Shown in pieces: positions 33,561 to 45,900 of a stretch of 64,000 nucleotides of DNA. A program made the translations under genes and the position numbers. The DNA is from Rhizomys pruinosus. Lineage: Eukaryota; Chordata; Mammalia; Rodentia; Spalacidae. The stretch lies in assembly GCA_009823505.1 (NCBI GenBank), contig VZQC01005922.1:219747-283746 (forward strand), given 5' to 3'. How positions within the stretch are numbered: the first letter of the stretch is position 1; each line of letters opens with the position of its first letter. The notes beneath the pieces were generated by a model that made no database searches, was not told the DNA's origin, and saw only the letters and a list, made by a program, of their open reading frames with translations.

Positions 33561-33582
33561 ACTTCAGATACTTTTCACTGTG

Positions 33583-33735
33583 TTTTTTTTTTTTTTGAGG
33601 GTCTCTCTACTTAGCACTGGCTAGCCTAGAACTCCCTATCTAGACCAGCCTGACCTGGAACTCATCGAGCTCCTCCTGCCTCTGCCTCTGCCTCCCAAGT
33701 GCTAGGATTAAAGGTGTGCACCACCATGCCTGGTG
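33583..33735 (-). mobile_element. B1 SINE
   Basis: Poly(T), 'ggctagcctagaactcc', 'ctcccaagtgctaggattaa', 'gcaccaccatgcctgg'. Confidence 0.93.
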
Positions 33736-33745
33736 AGTAATTGGG

Positions 33746-33853
33746 GGGGGCAGGGTCTCCCTTTAGCCCCAGCTGGCCTGGAACTCACAGAGACCTGCCT
33801 GCCTCTGCCTCCTTAGTTTTGGGATTAAAAGTGTGCACCACCACACCTGGCCA
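33746..33853 (-). mobile_element. B1 SINE, second copy
   Basis: 'cagggtctccctttagcccc', 'ctggaactcacagagacctg', 'gcaccaccacacctggcc'. Adjacent to the first, same orientation. Confidence 0.92.
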
Positions 33854-34482
33854 CCCATCCCTGCAGTTTTTGAGTAATTTTATGTTTCATCATTCTCTAT
33901 CTGTCTCTGGTACTGCAGGAGGCCACAGTCTCTTCTGAAAGAATGGACAGCTATGTTCATTTGATAGAACTGAGGTGAAAAAATACTCCAGACACCAAAG
34001 ACAAATATCTAAGAAACCACCATGACCAACATGAGACCGCACTGGTATCACCATCATTTGTGAGGGTTAGCTAATAAGCCCTAGCTGTAGTCTAAATAGT
34101 GCTCACTGTCTTCCAAATGACAGCATGGCCTGCCAAGTTCTCTTTTTCTTCTAGAGCCTTCCAGATTTTCCCCCACCCACATATATCTCTTCAACTATGT
34201 AGTAGAAGAATCTGTGCATTGTGGGGGCACAGAGAAGCTCAGGTGGCAATGAACTGAGTTGATATTAAAGAGCAAGGTCCTGTGATCACTTTAGCAGCTG
34301 TTCACCCACTGGCTCAGCACCTCCTTGGTACCATGTACTATTACAAGAACTAAAGCTTGAAGTTGAATAACAAAGACGTGATCCCCTAGGAACAAGGCCA
34401 TCAGGAAATATGATTTGGTAGACAAAGAAGACATATGAATAACGGTCAAATCTAAGTACCAGATTTAAAATATGGAATGTGA
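33854..34482. other. No recognised feature
   Basis: About 630 bp without repeat or coding signature. Confidence 0.35.
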
Positions 34483-34700
34483 GAAGAAGCTGGAGAAGTG
34501 GCTCCACAGTTTAGAGCACTTGCTGCTCTTTTGGGGGACATGAGTTTGGTCCCAGAAGCCACATTGGGAATCTCACAACCACGTGTACCTCCAGTACCAA
34601 TGGATCTAATGCCCTCTTCTGCCCTCCATGGGCATCCTCCTCAAATACATAAATATACACTCACACATACATACACCCCTCCCACATAAACAGAAAACAA
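34483..34700 (+). mobile_element. B2 SINE, old
   Basis: Worn B2: 'gctggagaagtggctcc', 'gagtttggtcccagaagcc', 'aatgccctcttctgccctcc', CA-rich tail. Confidence 0.75.
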
Positions 34701-34857
34701 GAAAAGTAAACCTACAAAACCAAAAATTGCTGAGAACATTAGTCATGGATAACACTGGGGGTGTCCTATGGTGCAAAGAGTGAAACTTTCTTTGATATAA
34801 CAAGCCATTTTTGGCTTGAACTCCACCTACCACCTGTTTATTCACTTGATAAATACA

Positions 34858-35088
34858 TTGGGATCTGGAGATTTATCTCAGTAAGTTTGTGCCTACCGTG
34901 CATTATCCCTGGGTTTAATTCAAGTACCTCATAAAACCAGGTGTGGTATCACATACTTATAACCACAAACTCATGAGGTAATGGCAGGAAGAGAGAATCA
35001 GTAGTTCAGCCATATCCTTAGCTGCATAGTGAGTGAGTTTGAGGCCGGTTTAGGCTAGATGAGACCTTGTCAAGAAATGTCCAAATGC
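34858..35088 (+). mobile_element. B4/RSINE1-type SINE (ID head plus B1 body)
   Basis: A tRNA/ID-like head ('atctggagatttatctcagt..gggtttaattcaag') followed by a B1-like body ('ccaggtgtggtatcacatac..tgaggtaatggcagg..gagaccttgtcaag'). This fusion is the B4 design. Confidence 0.7.
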
Positions 35089-35159
35089 TTAAAAGTTCAG
35101 TCTATTAAAAGTCTCTTAACTGTGGTTGCTGTAAAATCCAAAACAAGTACTGTCTTATT

Positions 35160-36101
35160 TCAAAGGGAAGAATCAGGCACAATCAAACAAAACCTAATTC
35201 CAGCAAAGTAGCTCAAGGCTAGACACCTGGGACTCACTCATGATCTTCTGGGCTCCAAAGGGTCTTGGCAGCTCCCCTTCTCTGACTATGCTGACTGTGA
35301 CACACACAGCTCCTCTCTAAGGCCCAGAATGACTCCATTCCACATCTGCCGCTGCAATTTGTGGTCGTCCCATGATCCTGGCATCTCCAAAATGCTGGGG
35401 TCACCATTGAAACTGAGGCAGCACTTTCACCAATGGTCTCTTCTGACCTCTCCTGGTGCAAAGCCTCAGTTTCTCTCCATTACCCCTGCAATCCTGGGGT
35501 CTTCACTGCAACCGATGTGCACTTCCACCAATGGTCTTTCCTGACCTCTCACAGTGCCAAGCCTCAGCTGCTTTCTGTAACCCCCTCAAATTTCAAGAAC
35601 AGAACCATATAGGAGACTCTTACACACTACCAAGTCCTGCTTCTGACTTGAGATGGAGACTCGGGCCCCTTCTGGAACACAGCTTCTGTGTACTGACCCT
35701 GAAGAAATTCTTCCCAGAAGATTTCACCACAGTGATGCTGTTCTCTTGTTACTTACAGCTGATTTTTCAGCCCCAACTAACCAACATCCATTGTCCCAGT
35801 AAAACAAGATTTCACTTCAGGTTCTGGTCTCTTGTTACTTACAGCTGATTCTTCAGCCCCAGCTGACCAGAACCCACAGATTAAACAATCCTGATGACCT
35901 CTGCTTCCCTTTGAAACTTTACAAGCCAGGCCTCCATCTTCTACAAATCATTCAGCAAATCTGTTCCAAGTTTCACAGCCACAGTCTTTAGGCATCCAAT
36001 GATTTTTCTAGCCCAAAGTTCCAAACGCTTCCACAAACCTTCCCCAAAACATCAAGATCAGGTCTGTCACAGCACTACCCCACTCTCTTGGTACCAATTT
36101 C
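35160..36101 (-). repeat. Long rodent repeat with two internal duplications
   Basis: Contains 'caccaatggtctcttctgac' at 35428 and again at 35526 (98 bp apart) and 'tctcttgttacttacagctg' at 35742 and 35828 (86 bp apart). It runs into GGTACCAATTT, directly before the LTR-like repeat at 36102. I recognise the arrangement as an abundant murine repeat but do not name it. Confidence 0.55.
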
Positions 36102-36508
36102 TGTTTTAGTTTCTCTTCCATTGCTGTGGCAAAACACTCTGACAGACACCAACTTGGGGAGGAAAGGGTTTATTCAGCTTACATATCCTGGGTCACAGTT
36201 CTCACTCAGGGAGCCCAAGGCAATAACTCAGGGCAGGAACCTGGAAGCAGGAGCTGAAGCACAGGCCATGGAGGAATGCTGTTCACTGACTTGCTCCCCT
36301 GGCTCATGCCCAGCCTGCCTTCTTATATGGTACACAACAACCTGCCCAGGGTGGCACCACTCATTGTGGGCTGGGCCCTCCCACACTGCTCAACCATCAA
36401 GACAATACTCCACAGATATGTCCACAGGCCAATCCAATGGAGCCAATTCCCCAATTGAGGCTCCCTCAACCCAGGTGTGTCAAGTGGACACTAAAGCTAT
36501 CCAGTACA
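36102..36508 (-). mobile_element. LTR-like 'tcaacttgacac' repeat, copy 3
   Basis: Minus-strand copy of the 407 bp element at 12298: it reads TGTACTGGATAGC to AAACTAAAACA and has exactly the same length. Complement of AATAAACCCTTTCCTCCCC at about 36150. Confidence 0.75.
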
Positions 36509-36627
36509 CCATCTTTCTTTACTGCTGCATAGAACTCCATTGTGTAGATGTACCACATTTTCTCTATTCACTCGTCATTTGAGGGGCATCTGGGTTGGTT
36601 CCAGCTCCTTATTGAGAAGAGAGCTGA

Positions 36628-36899
36628 GGGCTGGAGAGATGGCCTAGCGGTTGAGAGTGCTGACCGCTCTGGCAGAGGACTCGGGTTCGATCCCCAGCAC
36701 CCACATGGCAGCCGAAAACCGTCTGAAACTCCAATTCCAGGAGAACTCCAGTTCCAGGGGAATCCAAGACCCTCTTCTGAACTCCGTGGCATTGCACAAC
36801 ATGGGCGCACAAACCTGCATGCAGACAGTACATTCATACACATACAGAAATAAATAAAATTAAATTTAAAAAATTTAAAAAAAATTTTTTTTAAAAAAA
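36628..36899 (+). mobile_element. B2 SINE (17-bp-duplication subfamily), young
   Basis: Intact A box TGGCCTAGCGG and B box GGTTCGATCCC, 17 bp duplication, long A/T-rich tail. A perfect 14 bp TSD GAGAAGAGAGCTGA lies at 36614-36627 and 36900-36913. Confidence 0.97.
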
Positions 36900-36913
36900 G
36901 AGAAGAGAGCTGA

Positions 36914-37576
36914 AATAAAAATGGCTGTGCATGTATCTCTGCAGTAGGATGAGTCTTGTGGGTACATGCCCAGGAGTGGTATGGCTGGGTCAGGTGGCAA
37001 GTTCATTCCAAGTCTTCCAAGGGTTCTCCACACTGCTTTCCATAGTGGCTGTACGAGTTTGCATTCCCACCAGCAGTGGATGAGTGTTCCTCTTTCCCCA
37101 CAACCTCTCCAGCACTTGGTATCATTTGTTTTCTTGATCCTGGCCAGTGTTAGAGTGGTTTTGATTTGCATTTCCTTAATGACTAATGATGTTGAACACT
37201 TCTTAAGATGTTTCTCAGCCATCACTAATTCCTCACTTGTGAAGTCTCTGTTTAGCTCTTTGCTCCATCTATTGAATGGGTCATTTGTTTTCTTTCTTCT
37301 TTGTTTTTTGAGTAGTTTACATATTCTGGAAATCAATGCTTTGTCAGAAGTTTCTACAGTGAAAGCTTCCTCCCACTCTGTGGGATTTCTCTTCACTTCC
37401 TTGATTGTTTCTTTTGATGTATAGAAGCTTTTGAGTTTAATGAGGTCCCATTTGTCCATTGTCAACCTTAATTCTTGCACAGCTGCTGTCTGATTTAGGA
37501 AGTCTTTTCCTATGCCTATGTCTTGTAGTCTGCTGCCAACTTTTTCTTCTTTTGCCTTCAGAGTTCGGGGTTTCAC
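36914..37576 (-). pseudogene. L1 ORF2 C-terminal domain
   Basis: About 220 open codons: [61 protein letters not shown], then [18 protein letters not shown] (C-x3-C-x7-H-x4-C) and [16 protein letters not shown]. This region follows the reverse transcriptase and is needed for retrotransposition in the family. A short deletion lies just before the Cys zone (IKTTL joined to TLARIKK). Without the upstream domains it is a remnant. Confidence 0.88.
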
Positions 37577-38282
37577 GTTGAGGTCTTTAATCCCAGGGCA
37601 AGAGGTAGGGGTTTAATTTTATTCTTCTACAAGTGGTGATCCAGTTTTACCAACACCACTTGCCGAAGATGCTGTCTTTTCTCCATTGTGTCTTCTTGGC
37701 CCCTTTGTCAAATATGAGATGGTTGAAATTGTATGTGCTCAGGTTTGGATCTTCAGTTTTGTTTCATTTGTCAACAGGTCTATTTTTGTGCCAGTACCAG
37801 GCTGTTTTTATGACTATAGCCCAGTAGTATAGTTTGAAGTCTGGTGTAGAGATCCCCTCTGTAATGCTCTTTTCACTCAGGGTTGTTTTGGTTATTTGGG
37901 GTCTTTTGTTTTTCCAAATGAAATTAAGGACTTTTTTTCCAAGCCTGTGAAGAAACTCTTGGGGATTTTAATTGGGATTGCGTGAAATCTATACAAGAGT
38001 TTGGGTAGAATGGACATTTTTACTCTTTTAAATTTCCCAATCCATGAGCATGCGAGATTTTTCCATCTTCTGATATCTTCTTCAATTTCTTTCTTTAAGG
38101 GTTTAAAATTTTTGTTGTAGAGCTTTTTGGTGTCTTTGGTCAGGATTGTTCCTAGGTATTTTATTGTTTTTGGTGCTATTGTGAATGGGAAGGTCTCCTT
38201 GAATTCTTTGCTCAGTTGATTGTTGTTGGTGTAAAGAAAGGCCCGTTGTCTTCTATAGGACTGATAGATTTTGGTGGGAATT

Positions 38283-38545
38283 TATTATTTGCTTTCCACT
38301 GTTATTGTTTTTTCCTTGTGCTTTTGGCATGTGGATTTGGTTTGCTGATTTTTTGTGTGTAATCTGAAATTCAGGTATTTCTTCCTTGTGTTGAAAGCCT
38401 GTTCCTCTAGATTGTCTGTGAAGTGGTGGGTTTGATGTCTCTTTGTCTCTTCTCTTACCTTGTGCTCTGGAGAGACTACCACTCTTTTTGCTGTAGTAAA
38501 TTTTGATATAAAACTACAAAAATTGAGGCTTTGTGTCACTAGGAC
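38283..38545 (-). pseudogene. Old L1 ORF1 N-terminal fragment
   Basis: An 84-codon minus frame contains AFNTRKKYLNFRLHTKN followed by KSTCQKHKEK, which lines up with the AFNTVKRHLGLTLEYRQ..PGMRRRD start of ORF1 elsewhere in this window. It sits next to ORF2 sequence of the preceding L1, so the middle of the element was lost or two L1s are abutted. Confidence 0.55.
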
Positions 38546-38644
38546 AGAAAGTGTTGCTGCATTATTAGGTTTACAATATTTTCCCTTTCGACATCTCTTA
38601 TTTTTATAGTCTTCTTCTTGAATTGAAAACAGTAATATTTGAAA

Positions 38645-38885
38645 AGGAAAGGTAGAAGGCTTTCAAGGTGGTTTATCTGGTAAAGGGCTTGTCACACAGG
38701 CATGCACACTCAGGTTTGTAAAAAGATGGAGGTACGACCCTGCCATACTACTGTTGAGAAGCCATAGGCAGATCCTTGGAGATGTGAAATGCACTGACCA
38801 GCCAGCTTAGTCAAATCAGTGAGCTCCAGTTTCAATGAGAGGTTCTGCCTCAAAAATCGAAAGCAACTAAAAAGATGTCCCCAAA
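38645..38885 (+). mobile_element. RSINE1/B4-type SINE
   Basis: 'ggtttatctggtaaagggc' head and a distal 'ccagccagcttagtcaaatc..gtgagctccagtttcaatgag..gcctcaaaa' body typical of RSINE1. Confidence 0.65.
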
Positions 38886-39004
38886 TACAGCATATATAAT
38901 AATAGCTGCATCTGCTCATGACCCTAAAAGATGAAAAGAGGATGCTGGTAGATGACTCACATTAAAGATACGGAAGGAATACACAGGCTAACCTAGCTGG
39001 AACA

Positions 39005-39910
39005 ACACCTGCAGGCATTCCTGTGTGAAAATCAATACAATTCAACCACCCCCAGCCTCTACACAGCAGCCAAGTGAAACAGCAAAGTGTGCTGACCACT
39101 GAGGACATCATACATCAGTTTAGTTTCCCAAAGACTGGGTTTATCAACATAAAAAGAAAGCACTCTTGATATCAGATAGATGAACCACCCATGGCAGTGC
39201 TCTTTATGACTACCCAATGAGCTGATCAGAAAAGTTACCTATCCATCTGGAGACATTATCCCTGTGTTTGTCCAAAGATAATGAAGACTGGTGGTATGGC
39301 AGCCTAGGAAAATGAAAAGAAGGTTGTGGGGTTTTTTTTCAGCTAATCATGTGGCTATTGAAAGATTATATGAAGAATCACCTCCGGAAGTGAGGGAACG
39401 ATCCCCTCCTTTAACACCAAGGGGAAAAAATAGCAAAAATGTCAGCTTCTCAAAATCAGTCTGTCAGTAAGAACAAGAACGAGGATTTCAGATGGCTGAT
39501 AGACTATGACACATTCTGAACAGGGCAAAGAACAGAATCAGTGGTATCTGGGACACAAAGCACATATCTAAGGAAAGAAAAATGAGCCAACATGGCAAAA
39601 AGTCACCATAGACGAGTAAACAGTTGGAGAAGAATGAAGGACCAACTAGATACACATGAATTAAGCCCAGTGAAATTTCAATTTAAAGTTCAACTCTGAG
39701 CTAAGGAAGAAAAGAGATATCCACTGTTTCTTTATAAAATAATGTTTGGCTGAAGAAATGAATATATTATTATAAAACATTGTGACTGATGTTGTATGAA
39801 GTATTGGTACTTATGTTATTAGTAGCTGCATCAAAATTAATTGCCATTGTTGATAAAACCAATAAAAATGTATAATATTAACAGCAAATGTGAATAAAGT
39901 GTTTTCATTA
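39005..39910 (+). pseudogene. AHI1: AHI1 (jouberin) retropseudogene, 3' end
   Basis: AHI1 encodes jouberin, a transition-zone protein of primary cilia with WD40 repeats and a C-terminal SH3 domain. Here broken frames give [21 protein letters not shown], a shifted [44 protein letters not shown] and KVTIDE with a stop. In order these match the jouberin SH3 domain and tail as I remember them. Stops and frameshifts show decay. The exons are joined without introns, so a processed copy is likely. Two AATAAA motifs (about 39862 and 39892) suggest the mRNA 3' end, but no poly(A) tract or target-site duplication is left. Only the last part of the gene is present. Confidence 0.72.
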
Positions 39911-39974
39911 ATATTGTCTGTTAAGCCATCATCCAATATTATTGCATCTGTGATGTGGCTGTATGTGTGATCCT

Positions 39975-40725
39975 ATGCTGCATAGAACTCCATTCTGTGG
40001 ATGAAACACATTATCTCTATCCACTCGTTGGTTGAGGGACACTAGGGTTGCTTCCAGCTATTCATTATTGTGAAGAGAGCTGCAATAAACATAGATATGC
40101 ATGTATCTCTGCCATAGGATGAGTCTTGTGGGTATATACCCAGGAGTGACATGACTGGGTCAGGTGGTAGGCTCATTTTCAGTTTCTTGAGAGTTCTCCA
40201 CACTGCTTTCCATAGAGGTTGCATGAGTTTGTATTCCCACCAGCAGTGGATGAGTGTTCCCCTTTCCCCACATCCTCTCCACCATTTGGTATCCTTTGTT
40301 TTCTGGATCATAGCTAGTCTTACTGGAGAAATAATTCACATTTCATTAATTATTAGCGATGTTGAACACTTTTTATGATGTTTCTCAGCCATCTTTACTT
40401 CTTCATTTGTGAAGTCTCTGTTCAGCTCTTTACTACATCTTTTGAGTAAGTCATTAGTTTTCTTCTGCTTTTGTTTTTTGAGTAGTTTATATACTTTGGA
40501 TGTTAATGTTTCCTCCCACTCTGTGGGTTTTCTCTTTGCTTCATTGAAAATGATAGAAGAAAAAGTTGGTAGTAACCTACAAGACACAGGCATAGGAAAA
40601 GACTTTCTAAATCAGACAGCAGCTGTGCAAACAATAAGGTCAACAATAGACAAATGGGACCTTATTAAACTCCAGAGCTACTGTACAATTTTTAAAAGGA
40701 AAAAATTAATAATTATAGGTGTACC
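39975..40725 (-). mobile_element. L1 ORF2 fragment with 5' inversion, antisense
   Basis: 39975-40548 is antisense ORF2 (YTMEF zone back to KPTEWEE). 40549-40725 is sense ORF2 ([25 protein letters not shown] to LIKLQSY), i.e. the directly upstream segment, inverted. This is twin priming on the minus strand. No 3'UTR is present. Confidence 0.9.
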
Positions 40726-41044
40726 TTATTAATAATTATCTTACCAATGTTCATTTTCCAACTCTACTGTTTAATGCTCTGTGCTGAATTCTACTCTTCA
40801 TTAAATCCATAGCAGTTTGAACAGCATTTATATAGTCAATGATTTACTTTTGAAAAATGTATATTACCATTACAAAAACCTCTGATCAAAACTTTACATT
40901 ATATTACAATCTAGCAAAGACATAGCTGATACTTAAGATATCTTCATTAAGTATGCTGAGAAGCTTGGTGGACTGGGAAAGTTTATATGTGATACCCAAT
41001 TACCAGGTTTTAAAGATGAGAATTGAATATATTGAAATTTTACA

Positions 41045-41860
41045 GCTTGATGTGTCGATATACAATGCATGTGCTATGACATGATCACTGTAATGATGCT
41101 AATTAACAAATCCATCAACTGAGATAGTTATACTCTTATTAATTTTATATATACATGTGAAACAAGATTTACATTTTAAGTACATAATACAACACAACTA
41201 ACTGTGGTCCAAGGATGTCTACGAGAACTTCAAACTTGAAGTTTGACGTTCTCGTAGATAACTTCAAATACATCAAACTTAAAGTTATTATCAAAAAGAC
41301 AAAAGTGCTTGCTGGTGAGAATGTGGGAGAAGTAATGTTTGAAAACTGCAGAGAAAATTGAAATGTCATATGATTCAACAATATCCCTTCTAGGTACAAA
41401 TCCAAAGGAAATTAGAGTTAGATCTGGAAGAGATAATCTGTACTCCATCTTCATCACACCATAGTTCATAATAGCCAAGATAAGGAAAAAAACATAATGT
41501 CAATAGGTGAATACATTTCTAAAGTTGTGATATATGTGGATATGTATAGACAAACATAAGCATATATATTGATATACATGGTGTATATGTATGTATTAGA
41601 ATATCAATCAGAATTTTGGAATGAAATCCTGCCATCTGCAGTAAGTGAAACCCTATGCTAAGCAAAATAAATCCAATACACAGAAATGAAAATTATATCA
41701 TCTCGCATGTAGAAACTAAAAGAGTCAAACACATAATGTTTTAACAGGTGTAAAAGAGAAGAGAAATGGAGAGAGACTGGGCAAAGGACAGAAATTTCCA
41801 TTAGGCAAAGTATAAAACATCTTATTTTATAGTATTTTGGTCGAAAATAAAATATTTAAA
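41045..41860 (+). mobile_element. Ancient L1 remnants (L1M-like)
   Basis: 41045-41175 resembles the 3'UTR of old mammalian L1s. 41278-41500 reads as a worn ORF2 C-terminus (KDKSACW-less form with NPKEIRV-like and 'catagttcataatagccaag' segments). No frame survives. A 39 bp palindrome sits between them. Confidence 0.5.
41219..41257. repeat. 39-bp near-perfect palindrome
   Basis: CTACGAGAAC ... GTTCTCGTAG arms continue inward through TTCAAACTT/AAGTTTGA to the centre. Only two pairs are mismatched apart from the central base. Confidence 0.85.
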
Positions 41861-42605
<745 letters not shown>

Positions 42606-42949
42606 GTATATTACAGGAATATATAATATTAAATAAGATTATGTTTATTTATATATTTTTTATCAAATCTAGAACCGTGTCCTCCACCCTATCCCCCCAC
42701 CCCACCAGAGCTCATGCATACTCCCAAACATGATTTTCATCTCTTTCTCAGTCTTTCTCAATACTCTCCATGTGGAAGTTGACTGTTTTGTGTAGAAGTT
42801 CACTGTTTCAGTTAGTTCTTTGATGTAGTCCTTTCTCTTGTTTTTGTTGTTGTTGTTGTTGTTTCCAATATGCATCACTCCCAACTGCTTTGGACAAAAG
42901 CTCAAGGGGCCATGCACAAGAAATACTTGCAACTAGGAAATTGGCACTA

Positions 42950-45900
42950 TCATCCACAGATGAGGGATACCATTCGTCGTTTGTTTTTCTGGGACTGTGT
43001 TACTTCACTCAGCATGATGTCCTCTAGCTCCAGAAATTTTCCCGAAAAGCTCATGATGTCATCTTTCTTTACTGCTGCATAGAACTCCATTGTGTAGATG
43101 TACCACATTTTCTCTATCCACTCGTCAGTTGAGGGGCGTTTGGGTTAGTTCCAGCTCCTTGCTATTGTGAAAAGAGCTGAATGAAACGGCCGTGAATATA
43201 TCTCTGCAGTGGGGTGAGTCTTGAGGGTACATGCCTAGGAGTGGTATGGCTGGGTCGGGAGGCAAGTTCATTCCAAGTCTTCCAAGAGTTCTCCACACTG
43301 TTTTCCACAGTGGCTGTACCAGTTTACATTCCCACCAGCAGTGGATGAGTGTTCCTCTTTCGCCACAACCTCTCCAGCACTTGGTTTCATTTGTTTTCTT
43401 GATCCTAGCCAGTCTTATTGGAGTAAGATAATATCTTAACGTGGTTTTGATTTGCATTTCCTTAATGATTACTGATTTTGAACACTTCTTATGGTATTTC
43501 TCAGCCATCTCTAATTCCTCACTTGTGAAGTCTCTGTTCAGCTCTTTGCTCCATCTATTGAGTGGGTCATTTGTTTTCTTTCTTCTGTGTTTTTTGAGTA
43601 GTTTATATATTCTGGAAATAAATGCTTTGTCAGATGTTTCTGCAGTGAAGGTTTCCTCCCATTCTGTGGGATTTCTCTTCACTTCCTTGATTGTTTCTTT
43701 TGATGTACAGAAGCTTTTGAGTTTAATGAGGTCCCATTTGTCAATTGTCGACCTTAATTCTTGTGCAGCTGCTGTCTGATTTAGGAAGTCTTTTCCTACG
43801 CCTATGTCTTGTAGTCTGCTGCCAACTTTTTCTTCTATCACCTTCAGAGTTTGGGGTTTCACGTTGAGGTCTTTAATCCATCTGGAGTTGACTTTTGTAC
43901 AGGGCGAGAGGTAGGGGTTTAATTTCATTCTTCTACAAGTGGTGATCCAGTTTTGCCAACACCACTTGCTGAAGATGCTGTCTTTTCTCCATTGTGGCTT
44001 CTTGGCCCCCTTGTCAAATATGAGATGGCTGAAATTGTATGTGCTCAGATTTGGATCTTCGGTTTTGTTCCATTGGTCAACAGGTCTGTTTTTGTGCCAG
44101 TACCAGGCTGTTTTTATGACTATAGCCCTGTAGTATAGTTTAAAATCTGGTATAGAGATCCCTCCTGTGTAGCTCTTTTCACTCAGGATTGATTTGGCTA
44201 TTCGGGGTCTTTTGTTTCTCCAAATGAATTTAAGAACTTTTGTTTCCAAGCCTGTGAAGAAACTCTTGGGGATTTTGATTGGGATTGCATTAAATCTATA
44301 CAAGAGTTTTGGTAAAATGGACATTTTTACAATGTTAATTTTCCCAATCCATGAGCATGGGAGGTTTTTCCATCTTCTGAGGTCTTCTTCAATTTCTTTC
44401 TTTAAGGGTTTAAAATTTTTGTTGTAGAGGTCTTTGGTGTCTTTGGTTAGGTTTGTTCCTAGGTATCTTATTGTTTTTGAGGCTATTGTGAGTGGGAAGG
44501 TCTCTTTGAATTCTTTCTCCAGTTGCTTGTTCTTGGTGTAAAGAAAGGCCATTGATTTTCTAAGGTTAATTTTGTATCCTGCCACTTTGCTGAAGCTGTT
44601 AATCGTTTCTAGGAGTTTTCTGGTGGAGTTTTTTGCATCCCTTAAGTAAACAATCATATCATCAGCAAATAGGGATAGTTTGACTTCCTCTTTTCCAATT
44701 AGTACTCCTTTAATATCCTTTTCTTGCCTTATTGCTCTAGCAAGTGTTTCAAGCACTATATTGAAGAGGAGTGGTGACAGGGGGCAGCCTTGCCGAGTTC
44801 CTACCTTTAAAGGGAATGTTTCTGTCATTTCCCCATTTAGGATGATATTGGCTGTGGGTTTCCTGTATATGGCTTTGATTACATTGAGGAATGATCCCTC
44901 CAATCCAATTCCTTCTAGGACTTTAAGCATGAAGGGATGCTGGATTTTGTCAAAGGCTTTTTCAGCATCAATTGAGATGATGGTGTGGTTTTTGTCTTTG
45001 ATTCCATTTATGTGTTTGATGATGTTTATTGATTTTCGTATGTTGAACCATCCCTGCATCTCTGGTATGAATCCAACTTGGTCATGATGGATGATCTTCT
45101 TGATGTGGGTCTGTATGCGATTTGCCAGTATCTTATTTAGAATTTTGGCATTGGTGTTCATTAAGGAGATGGGTCTATAACTCTCCTTTTCAGTTGGATC
45201 TTTGCCTGGTTTTGGTAATAGAGTGATGCTGGCTTCATGGAAGGAATTTGGGAGAATTCCCTCTGTTTGTAACCTTCTAAACAGTTTCAGTAATAATGGT
45301 TGTAGGTCTTTTTGAAATGTTTTATAGAATTCTGCCATGAAACCGTCTGGGCCTGGGCTTTTTTTAGTTGGGAGGTTATTATATCTTCAATTTCTTCATG
45401 TATTATGGGTCTGTTTAAGCTGTTGATCTCTTCTTGGTTGAGCTTTGGTGATTCCCAGGATTTCAGGTATCCATCCATTTCTTCTAGGTTTTCAAACTTG
45501 GTAGACTATAGGTTTTTGAAGTATTCCTGTATTATTTTCTGGATTTTTTCCTTGTCTGTCATGATATTTCCCTTTTCATCACGGACTGTATTGATTTGGA
45601 GTTGTTTCTTCTTTCTTTTGGTTAACTGGGCTAGAGGTCTGTCTTTCTTGTTTATTCTTTCAAAGAACCAACTTTTGGATTTATTGATTTTTTGTATTGT
45701 TTTCTTTGTTTCTATTTCATTCATTTCAGCTCTGATTTTTGTTATTTCTTCCTGTCTGTTGTTGCCTCTCAAGTGCTTTTAGCTGCAGGGTTAGATCATT
45801 CACTTGTGCTCTTTCTGTTTTTCTAATGTATGTACCCAGGGCTATATACTTCCCTCTTAAGACTGCTTTTAAGGTATCCCATACGTTTTATTGTGTTGTA

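Larger units (their letters stand above)
36509..38275 (-). mobile_element. L1 ORF2 C-terminal half, antisense
   Basis: Antisense L1 from the MEFYAA region to the 'LYTNNKQ' zone, split by a B2 at 36628-36899. Its 3'UTR is missing; the LTR-like repeat lies where it should be. Confidence 0.88.

Noticed and set aside
36628..36720. tRNA gene suggested by intact A and B boxes
   Set aside because: The boxes belong to the tRNA-derived head of a B2 SINE with a TSD; there is no cloverleaf or anticodon arm of a functional tRNA.
36966..37424. Plus-strand 152-codon frame ([18 protein letters not shown]...), recurring at 43231, 6557 and 23231
   Set aside because: It lies exactly antisense to the conserved C-terminus of L1 ORF2; it recurs because ORF2 recurs.
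39280..39345. Intron acceptor (T-run followed by CAG) splitting the AHI1 match
   Set aside because: The protein match continues on both sides with only a small insertion, so the T-run is an insertion in a pseudogene, not a splice site.
45312..45782. 156-codon plus frame rich in Phe/Ser/Ile, membrane-protein-like
   Set aside because: Antisense of A-rich L1 ORF2; A-rich coding sequence gives hydrophobic complements.
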